Position numbers and translations under genes: made by a program. From positions 1 to 7,581 of the forward strand of contig JAEWGK010000226.1 of NCBI GenBank assembly GCA_023388385.1: DNA of 7,581 nucleotides, written 5' to 3'. The DNA is from Actinomycetes bacterium. Its GTDB lineage: Bacteria; Actinomycetota; Actinomycetes; Mycobacteriales; Mycobacteriaceae. The notes below the pieces were generated by a model. That model was not told where the DNA came from and did no database searches. It was given only the letters and a program-made list of their open reading frames with translations. This document shows positions 1 to 7,581 of this stretch, piece by piece; within the stretch, counting starts at the first letter, position 1, and every line of letters starts with the position of its first letter.

Positions 1-3096
<3,096 letters not shown>

Positions 3097-3100
<4 letters not shown>

Positions 3101-3129
3101 CGAGTCTCCTCCGGTGGCACCGGGCGCAT
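3097..3129 (-). CDS. Possible 10-codon upstream reading frame of amtB
   Basis: A frame reading MRPVPPEETR starts at an ATG in the loop of the leader hairpin and ends in TGA overlapping the amtB ATG as ATGA, a classic coupling geometry. It runs through the 3' arm of the hairpin and through the amtB Shine-Dalgarno. I see no good ribosome binding site before it, so expression is doubtful; such a short frame can also arise by chance. Confidence 0.2.
3106..3112 (-). promoter_or_regulatory. Ribosome binding site of amtB
   Basis: GGAGGAG lies 5 bases before ATG 3100 and fixes the amtB start. Its first two G residues also belong to an ACCGG that can pair with CCGGT just upstream, so access may depend on which leader hairpin forms. 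Confidence 0.85.
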
Positions 3130-3144
3130 AGGGGCCGCCCGGTG
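3112..3144 (-). promoter_or_regulatory. Competing hairpins in the amtB leader next to the ribosome binding site
   Basis: Hairpin A is a perfect 9-bp stem, CACCGGGCG with CGCCCGGTG (3136-3144 with 3118-3126), with a 9-base loop GCCCCTATG. Hairpin B pairs CCGGT with ACCGG (3120-3124 with 3112-3116, loop GCC), using the 3' arm of A and covering the first two bases of the amtB Shine-Dalgarno. A and B exclude each other: A leaves the ribosome site free, B partly hides it. The loop of A can also pair over 7 bases with TAGGGGC at 3162-3168, giving a possible pseudoknot. The pairings are seen; regulation is inferred. Confidence 0.55.
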
Positions 3145-3205
3145 GGGTCTTATCCTTTGACGCCCCTAAGAATGCCGTCGGCGTGTTTCACGTCATGGGC
3201 GCGGA

Positions 3206-3233
3206 AGGTTACGTGTTCGTCTCCTTTCGTCAC
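3206..3233 (-). promoter_or_regulatory. Candidate amtB promoter
   Basis: A -10-like TAACCT (3206-3211) follows a -35-like GTGACG (3228-3233, 4 of 6 matches to TTGACA) with a 16-base spacer. This would give a leader of roughly 100 bases containing the hairpins near the ribosome site. An alternative pair, ATGACG (3191-3196) and CATTCT (3169-3174), also with a 16-base spacer, would give a leader of about 60 bases. Both are weak matches and the choice is open. Confidence 0.3.
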
Positions 3234-3263
3234 GTTTCGACCGCGTAATTGCCGTTTCCTTTT

Positions 3264-3280
3264 CGCGCGTGTTACGCGCG
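3264..3280. promoter_or_regulatory. 17-base palindrome upstream of amtB, possible operator
   Basis: CGCGCGT-GTT-ACGCGCG is a perfect inverted repeat with 7-base arms. It lies about 30-75 bases upstream of the candidate -10 and -35 elements, a plausible place for a regulator. On the minus strand, 3260-3275 reads GTAAC-N6-GAAAA, close to the GTnAC-N6-GnAAC box of actinobacterial GlnR. Corynebacteria are known for AmtR rather than GlnR control, so the identity of the regulator is open. Confidence 0.4.
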
Positions 3281-3360
3281 CTTGTGCCGCATGTTTCGGG
3301 GTTTTCTTGAACGTTCCCGAAAGTCGCGGAGCGGACACCGGAGGTGCCGGCCGTCACGTT

Positions 3361-3390
3361 CCCGGCCAGCTGCCGGCGGCAGCGGCCGGG
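3361..3390 (-). terminator. Hairpin after ftsY, probable terminator
   Basis: The stem pairs CCCGGCC (3361-3367) with GGCCGGG (3384-3390) and GCTGCC (3369-3374) with GGCAGC (3378-3383): 13 bp with one unpaired A at 3368 and a 3-base loop. It begins 12 bases after the ftsY stop. No T tract follows on either strand, as is common for actinobacterial terminator-like hairpins, so its efficiency is uncertain. Confidence 0.6.
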
Positions 3391-3401
3391 CCACGGCGCA
3401 C

Positions 3402-4991
3402 CTACCGCTTGTCGCCGAGGAGCGCGTCGACGAAGCCCTCGGGTTCGAACGGCGCCAGGTGGTCGGCGCCCTCGCCGAGGCCGACGAGCTTGACCGGCAC
3501 GCCGAGTTCACGCTGGACCTGGAAGACGATGCCGCCCTTCGCGGTGCCGTCGAGCTTGGTCAACGCGACACCGGTGATGTCGACGACGTCGCGGAAGATG
3601 CGCGCCTGCATGATGCCGTTTTGGCCGACGGTGGCGTCGAGGACCAGGATGACCTCGTCGACGGCGGCTTTCTTCTCCACGACGCGCTTGACCTTGTCCA
3701 GCTGGTCCATGAGGCCCTTGGACGTGTGCAGGCGACCGGCGGTGTCGATGAGCACGACGTCGGTGCCCTGGTCGACGCCGGTGGCGACGGCATCGTAGGC
3801 CACGGAGGCGGGGTCGGCGCCCTCGGCGCCGCGGACGGTGTCCGCGCCGACGCGGCGGCCCCACGTCTCGAGCTGGTCGGCGGCTGCCGCGCGGAACGTG
3901 TCGGCGGCGCCGAGCAGCACGGTGTGGCGCTGGGCGACGAGCACGCGCGCGAGCTTGCCGACGGTTGTCGTCTTGCCGGTGCCGTTGACGCCGACGACGA
4001 GGATGACGGCGGGCTTGCCCTCGTGGGGCAGCGCTCGGATGGAGCGGTCCATGTCGGGGCCGCATTCCTCGATGAGCACCTCGCGCAGCAGGGCGCGGGC
4101 CTCGGCCTCGGAGGAGACGCCTCGGGAGGCGATGCGCTCGCGGAGCTTGTCGACGACGGACATCGTCGATTCGGTGCCCAGGTCGGCCATGATGAGGGTG
4201 TCCTCGATCTCCTCCCAGGCGTCCTCGTCGAGGTCGCCGGCGCCGAGGAGGCCGAGCACCGAGTCACCGATGGCGGACTGGGAGCGGGCGAGGCGCCCGC
4301 GCAGGCGGCCGAGGCGTCCCTCCGGGCGGTCGATCTCGTCGATCTGCGCCGGGGTTTCCGGAGCCGGGGCGGTGACGGACTCGCCGGCGTCGACGGCCTC
4401 CGCGGGTGCGTCGGCGGCCTCGGGAACCGGCTCGGCCTCCGGATGCAGAGCCTGGGACTCCGCCTCGGCGGCGCGGTCCTCCGGTTCGGCGACGACGGGC
4501 TCGGTCGGTGCGGCGGCCGGGGTGTCCGCGGCGGGCTCTGCAGGGACGGCTTCCGGATCGACCGGTGCTGGCGGCTCCTCCCCCGCCGGCTCCGCAGCCG
4601 CGGGGGCATCGGCTCCGGGGGCAGCGGCGTCACGCGGAACCTCGGGCGCGGGCTCCCCGGCCGGCGCCGGCGGGACCGCCGGCGGGATCACGGGCTTCGC
4701 GGGGGCCTCGCCGCCCGCGGCTCCGCGGCCGCCGAGCTCCTGGCCGGGCAGGATCTCCGGCTCCTTCTCCTTCGGCTCGTCCGCGACGGCGGGTCCGGCG
4801 GAGAAGCTGAAGCCGCCCTGTGCCTGGTAGTTGCCCGACTTCTCCTCGCGGGTGAGCTCGCGGGGCTCCTCCTTCTTCTCCTCGAAGGAGATGGTGCGGT
4901 TCCTGCGCCGCACGGCACCCACGATGAGCAGGAGGACGATGAGGAGGACGACGACGACCGCCGCCAGGATTATCCAGACGTAAGGTTCCAT
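3402..4991 (-). CDS. ftsY: Signal recognition particle receptor FtsY
   Basis: SRP receptor GTPase of 529 residues that accepts Ffh-bound ribosomes at the membrane for co-translational insertion. A single hydrophobic segment (about 5-26) is followed by basic RRRNR, giving an N-terminal membrane anchor. Residues about 35-215 form a low-complexity Pro/Ala/Glu linker (acidic A domain). The N domain covers about 225-320. The NG GTPase motifs are all present: GVNGTGKTT (334-342), DTFRAAA (364-370), DTAGRLH (416-422), TKLDGTAKGG (478-487) and GLGEG (504-508). Start: ATG 4991 precedes the membrane segment immediately and has a promoter spaced for leaderless transcription. An in-frame GTG at 5033 has GGAGG touching the start codon with no spacer, which argues against it. 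smc lies upstream on the same strand but is separated by the oxidase gene; amtB follows after a hairpin. The FtsY function is certain; the start is likely. Confidence 0.96.
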   Translation of the reverse strand: MEPYVWIILAAVVVVLLIVLLLIVGAVRRRNRTISFEEKKEEPRELTREEKSGNYQAQGGFSFSAGPAVADEPKEKEPEILPGQELGGRGAAGGEAPAKPVIPPAVPPAPAGEPAPEVPRDAAAPGADAPAAAEPAGEEPPAPVDPEAVPAEPAADTPAAAPTEPVVAEPEDRAAEAESQALHPEAEPVPEAADAPAEAVDAGESVTAPAPETPAQIDEIDRPEGRLGRLRGRLARSQSAIGDSVLGLLGAGDLDEDAWEEIEDTLIMADLGTESTMSVVDKLRERIASRGVSSEAEARALLREVLIEECGPDMDRSIRALPHEGKPAVILVVGVNGTGKTTTVGKLARVLVAQRHTVLLGAADTFRAAAADQLETWGRRVGADTVRGAEGADPASVAYDAVATGVDQGTDVVLIDTAGRLHTSKGLMDQLDKVKRVVEKKAAVDEVILVLDATVGQNGIMQARIFRDVVDITGVALTKLDGTAKGGIVFQVQRELGVPVKLVGLGEGADHLAPFEPEGFVDALLGDKR

Positions 4992-4998
4992 GCCCCAC

Positions 4999-5027
4999 AG
5001 TGTGGCAGCACCGGCGGCGCCTGTCAG
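4999..5027 (-). promoter_or_regulatory. Leaderless promoter of ftsY
   Basis: A -35 CTGACA (5022-5027, 5 of 6 matches to TTGACA), a 17-base spacer, and a -10 CACACT (4999-5004, 3 of 6 but with the key A and T) lie upstream of ATG 4991. Seven bases separate the -10 from the ATG, so transcription should start at the ATG. No Shine-Dalgarno precedes that ATG. The -10 sits in the 11-base palindrome CCACA-G-TGTGG (4995-5005), a possible small operator. Confidence 0.6.
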
Positions 5028-5064
5028 CAGCACCCTCCGCAGTTTCCGACGTCAGGGCCCCGTT

Positions 5065-5070
5065 TACCAT
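5065..5070 (+). promoter_or_regulatory. Leaderless -10 element of the FAD-oxidase gene
   Basis: TACCAT (4 of 6 matches to TATAAT) ends 7 bases before ATG 5078, the spacing expected for a transcript starting at the A of the start codon. There is no Shine-Dalgarno before 5078 or before the alternative ATG at 5069. No good -35 is visible 16-18 bases upstream. Confidence 0.5.
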
Positions 5071-5077
5071 GTTCCCC

Positions 5078-6463
5078 ATGACCACCCCGACCACCGCCCA
5101 TCCCCGCCTGGGGGACCTCGTCGACGCGCTGCCGGACGGCGCCGTGCTCACCGATCCGGATCTCGTGGAAACCCAGTCGCGGGACCACACGGATACCATC
5201 GCCCCGGGCCACGCCGTCGCCGCGGTGCTGGCCACCTGCGTCGACGACGTCGTCGCGGCGGTGAAGTGGGCGGACGCGAACGACGTGCCCGTCGTCACGC
5301 GGGGCGCGGGCTCGGGCCTCGCGGGCGCGTCGACGGCGACCGACGGCTGCCTTGTCCTGTCGGTCTCCAAGATGCGGGACATCGAGATCAACGCCCACGA
5401 CTTCACCGCGCGCGTCCAGCCCGGCGCCATCACCGCCGACGTCGACGCCGCGGCCGCGGAGCACGGCCTCATGTACGCCCCGGATCCGTCGTCGCTGCGG
5501 ATGTGCTCCATCGGCGGCAATCTGGCCACCAATGCCGGCGGCCTGCGCTGCGTCAAGTACGGCGTGACCCGCGCCCACGTCCGCGACCTCACCGTCGTCC
5601 TGCCCGACGGCCGGGTGCTCAAGACGGGCCACCAGACGGTCAAGGGCGTCTCCGGCCTGGATCTCGTCGGCCTGTTCGTGGGCTCGGAGGGCACACTCGG
5701 CGTCATCGTCGAGGCGACGGTTGCGCTGCTGCCCCGCCCGGTCGACGAGCCGACCACCATCCTCGCGGGCTTCGCCGACGTCGGCGCGGCGATGGACGCG
5801 GTCGCCGAGGCGATGCGCACGGGCCTGGACCCGGAGCTCATGGAGTTCATGGACCGCAACACGCTGCGCGCCATCGACGACTGGAAGGGCACGGACTACT
5901 CCGGCTACGCGGGCCTGCTGCTGGCGCAGGTGCGCGGGGCGGACGGCCCGGAGCGCGGGGCGCGGATGGCGGAGTGCTTCGAGTCGCACGGCGCAGTGGA
6001 CGTGATGGTCGCGGAGACCCCGGCGGAGTCCGATCAGCTGGTGGAGATCCGCCGCCTGGGCCTGCCCGCCATCGAGCGGATGGGCCACTACCTCACGGAG
6101 GACATGTGCGTGCCGCGTTCGGCGCTGTCGACGATGATGCGCCGGGTCGACGAGATCGCCGCCGACCACGGCCTGACCGTCTACACGTGCGCGCACGCCG
6201 GCGACGGCAACCTGCACCCGGTTTTCGTGTGGGACGACCGCCCGGCCACCGAAATCCCGCCGGCCGTATGGGCCGCGGCGCAGGAGATGTTCCGCGAGGC
6301 TCTGGCGCTCGGTGGCACGCTGACGGGCGAGCACGGCGTCGGCACGCTCAAGCAGCCGTTCCTGGCGGAGGAGCTCGGCGAGGTCGGCGTCGCCGTCCAG
6401 CGCGCGGTGAAGGCCGCCCTCGACCCCAAGGGCCTGTTCAACCCGGGCAAGGCGCTGGCGTAA
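5078..6463 (+). CDS. FAD-linked 2-hydroxyacid oxidase/dehydrogenase (D-lactate/glycolate type)
   Basis: A 461-residue flavoenzyme of the VAO/PCMH fold (GlcD/Dld group), expected to oxidise a 2-hydroxyacid such as D-lactate, glycolate or D-2-hydroxyglutarate and pass electrons to quinone or another acceptor. The N-terminal FAD-binding domain shows VTRGAGSGLAGAS (73-85), SIGGNLATNAGGLR (144-157) and VGSEGTLGVI (201-210). The C-terminal domain shows AHAGDGNLH (372-380), whose histidines are metal or active-site ligands in this family, GEHGVGTLKQ (417-426), and the final DPKGLFNPGK (449-458). No signal peptide or membrane segment is visible. The start at 5078 fits a leaderless -10; ATG 5069 and ATG 5000 would add residues without homology-like features. 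The gene is divergent from ftsY and convergent with smc, so it is its own transcription unit and not functionally tied to them. Substrate cannot be read from sequence. Confidence 0.9.
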   Translation: MTTPTTAHPRLGDLVDALPDGAVLTDPDLVETQSRDHTDTIAPGHAVAAVLATCVDDVVAAVKWADANDVPVVTRGAGSGLAGASTATDGCLVLSVSKMRDIEINAHDFTARVQPGAITADVDAAAAEHGLMYAPDPSSLRMCSIGGNLATNAGGLRCVKYGVTRAHVRDLTVVLPDGRVLKTGHQTVKGVSGLDLVGLFVGSEGTLGVIVEATVALLPRPVDEPTTILAGFADVGAAMDAVAEAMRTGLDPELMEFMDRNTLRAIDDWKGTDYSGYAGLLLAQVRGADGPERGARMAECFESHGAVDVMVAETPAESDQLVEIRRLGLPAIERMGHYLTEDMCVPRSALSTMMRRVDEIAADHGLTVYTCAHAGDGNLHPVFVWDDRPATEIPPAVWAAAQEMFREALALGGTLTGEHGVGTLKQPFLAEELGEVGVAVQRAVKAALDPKGLFNPGKALA

Positions 6464-6464
6464 C

Positions 6465-6477
6465 GCTCCGCGGGAGC
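6465..6477 (+). other. Small hairpin just after the oxidase stop
   Basis: GCTCC-GCG-GGAGC is a 5-bp perfect stem beginning 2 bases after the TAA. No T tract follows. It may add to the larger hairpin downstream in ending or protecting the transcript. Confidence 0.35.
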
Positions 6478-6492
6478 TCGCGCGGACGCGCA

Positions 6493-6531
6493 CCCCGGCC
6501 TGTGCCGCCCGCGGCGGTCTCGCGGCCGGGG
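6493..6531. terminator. Large hairpin between convergent genes, probable bidirectional terminator
   Basis: CCCCGGCC (6493-6500) pairs with GGCCGGGG (6524-6531). Inside, CCGCC (6505-6509) pairs with GGCGG (6513-6517) around a CGC loop. The element lies in the 74-base gap between the oxidase stop (6463) and the smc stop (6538), so it can serve both transcripts. It lacks T tracts on both sides. Confidence 0.55.
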
Positions 6532-6537
6532 AGGCCG

Positions 6538-7581
6538 TCAGCTGGGACGCTCCTCCGGCGCGACCTCGCCGGCGGCGACGGCGACGGGGTCAGGCGCCGT
6601 GCGGGCCTCCGCCGGGCGCATGCGCTGGGAGATGACGCGCGTGACGCCGTCTCCCTGCATGGCGACGCCGTAGAGCACGTTGGCGACGTCCATCGTCGGC
6701 TTCTGGTGCGTGATGACGATGAGCTGCGACGTCGAGCGCAGCTCCTCGAGCAGGGCGATGAGGCGGCGCAGGTTGACGTCGTCGAGTGCCGCCTCCACCT
6801 CGTCGAGCACGTAGAACGGCGACGGCCGGGCCCGGAAGATGGCCACCAGCATGGCCAGGGCGGTCAGCGACTTCTCGCCGCCGGACAGCAGCGACAGGCG
6901 CTTGACCTTCTTGCCCGGGGGCCGTGCCTCCAGCTCGATGCCGGTGGTGAGCATGTCGTCGGGGTCGGTGAGCACCATCCGCCCCTCGCCGCCGGGGAAC
7001 AGCGTGGCGAAGACGCGGGGGAACTCCGCCTCGACGTCGTGCCACGCCTCGGTGAACAGCCGCAGGATGGTCTCGTCGACCTCGTCGACGACGCCCAGGA
7101 GGTCCTTCCGCGCCTGCAGCACATCATCCAGCTGGGCGGACAGGAAGCCATGGCGCTCTTCCATGGCCTTGTACTCCTCGAGCGCCAGCGGGTTGACTCG
7201 GCCGAGGGAGCGCAGGTCCTTCTCCGCGCGCCGGCGACGCTCGACCTCGGCGGCGCGGTCGAAGTCCTCGCCCGGCGCATAGTCCGCCAGCAGGTCCTCG
7301 ACGCCGATGCCGAGCTGATCGACGATCTCCTTCTCCGCCTGGTCGACGCGCAGCTGCGCCTCGGCGCGGGCGATGTCGCCGCGATGGGCGGAATCGGTCA
7401 GGCGCGACAGCTGCTGCGCCGCGGCGTTGGCCCGGTCGCGGGCCTGGCCGAGCGCCGCGATGACGGCCTTGCGGGCCTCGTCGCGGGAGTCGCGCTCGGC
7501 GGCGGCACGGGTCAGCGCCGTCTCCACGCGGACGGACAGCGCGCCGGCGAGGTCCTCGACGGCGGCGGCGCGGTCGCGGGC
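6538..7581 (-). CDS. smc: Chromosome partition protein SMC, C-terminal 347 residues (5' part outside window)
   Basis: SMC is the ATPase of the bacterial condensin (SMC-ScpA-ScpB) that compacts and segregates chromosomes. The fragment starts in an Ala/Arg/Glu-rich coiled-coil stretch (about 1-120), then shows the conserved [19 protein letters not shown] (125-143), and the C-terminal ATPase head: signature LSGGEKS (232-238), Walker [14 protein letters not shown] (256-268) and the switch histidine in VITHQKP (289-295). A 30-residue tail after QRM (319-321), rich in Pro, Ala and Glu, has no recognisable motif. The frame is open to the window edge, so this is truncation by the window and not a broken gene. 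In related genomes smc lies close to ftsY on the same strand; here the oxidase gene lies between them. Confidence 0.96.
   Translation of the reverse strand, partial: ARDRAAAVEDLAGALSVRVETALTRAAAERDSRDEARKAVIAALGQARDRANAAAQQLSRLTDSAHRGDIARAEAQLRVDQAEKEIVDQLGIGVEDLLADYAPGEDFDRAAEVERRRRAEKDLRSLGRVNPLALEEYKAMEERHGFLSAQLDDVLQARKDLLGVVDEVDETILRLFTEAWHDVEAEFPRVFATLFPGGEGRMVLTDPDDMLTTGIELEARPPGKKVKRLSLLSGGEKSLTALAMLVAIFRARPSPFYVLDEVEAALDDVNLRRLIALLEELRSTSQLIVITHQKPTMDVANVLYGVAMQGDGVTRVISQRMRPAEARTAPDPVAVAAGEVAPEERPS

Larger units (their letters stand above)
3101..3401 (-). other. Non-coding spacer and leader between ftsY and amtB
   Basis: This 301-base stretch has no convincing gene and is clearly richer in A and T than its surroundings, above all at 3180-3320, as expected for a regulatory region. 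It holds, in the direction of amtB transcription: a hairpin after ftsY (3361-3390), GAACGTTC (3309-3316), a 17-base palindrome (3264-3280), a candidate promoter (3206-3233), leader hairpins (3112-3144) and the amtB ribosome site. The 9-mer CGTCACGTT occurs twice (3228-3236 and 3352-3360). No sequence matching the AmtR operator CTAT-N6-ATAG of C. glutamicum is visible. Confidence 0.7.

Noticed and set aside
3150..3338. 62-codon minus-strand frame in the ftsY-amtB spacer
   Set aside because: No Shine-Dalgarno, no recognisable domain, and it spans the palindrome and candidate promoter. More likely chance reading of regulatory DNA.
4580..4606. 11-bp bulged GC hairpin inside the ftsY linker
   Set aside because: Made almost only of G and C in a low-complexity Pro/Ala/Gly region where such pairing is expected by chance; no T tract and no contextual role.
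4992..5033. Extended ftsY start at GTG 5033
   Set aside because: The GGAGG touches the start codon with no spacer, the extra 14 residues are not family-like, and the -35/-10 pair would lie inside the coding region.
7528..7581. Possible internal start or truncation of smc near 7527
   Set aside because: The frame continues open to the window edge with coiled-coil-like sequence, so the gene is cut only by the window.

Overview
The window looks like the chromosome of a high-GC actinobacterium of the order Mycobacteriales, most likely a GC-rich Corynebacterium. This rests on three things: very GC-rich codon use, the block smc / ftsY / amtB / glnK / glnD on one strand (an order I know from corynebacteria and mycobacteria), and corynebacterial-looking GlnD and GlnK motifs. 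The species cannot be fixed from the sequence alone. This is core chromosome; I see no mobile element, CRISPR array, tRNA or rRNA.

Layout from left to right. On the minus strand, 1-1360 holds the first 453 codons of glnD (PII-modifying enzyme; the 3' end lies outside). It overlaps by 14 bases the end of glnK (1347-1685, PII protein). After a 77-base gap comes amtB (1763-3100, ammonium channel). These three form an ammonium uptake and sensing operon: AmtB imports ammonium, GlnK can dock on AmtB, and GlnD modifies GlnK on Tyr51. A 301-base spacer (3101-3401) carries a hairpin behind ftsY and a long, AT-richer leader for amtB. ftsY (3402-4991, minus) encodes the SRP receptor with a membrane segment and a long acidic linker. 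An 86-base gap with divergent promoters separates it from a plus-strand FAD-linked oxidase of the D-lactate/glycolate dehydrogenase type (5078-6463). That gene converges on the 3' part of smc (6538-7581, minus, truncated at the window edge), with a long hairpin between the two stops.

The genes are ordinary; the interest lies in RNA-level structure. The strongest signal is a near-perfect 51-base inverted repeat (23 paired positions, two single-base bulges, 3-base loop) inside glnD, over the codons of the nucleotidyltransferase signature and just downstream of the glnK stop. In the mRNA sense it is followed by a UUUU tract, so it resembles an attenuator built into a conserved coding motif. Second, the amtB leader holds two mutually exclusive hairpins, one of which covers the start of the ribosome binding site, plus a possible pseudoknot and a 10-codon upstream reading frame ending in an ATGA overlap with amtB. 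Third, ftsY and the oxidase gene both appear to be leaderless, each with a -10 hexamer exactly 7 bases before its ATG. All regulatory readings are inferences from sequence.
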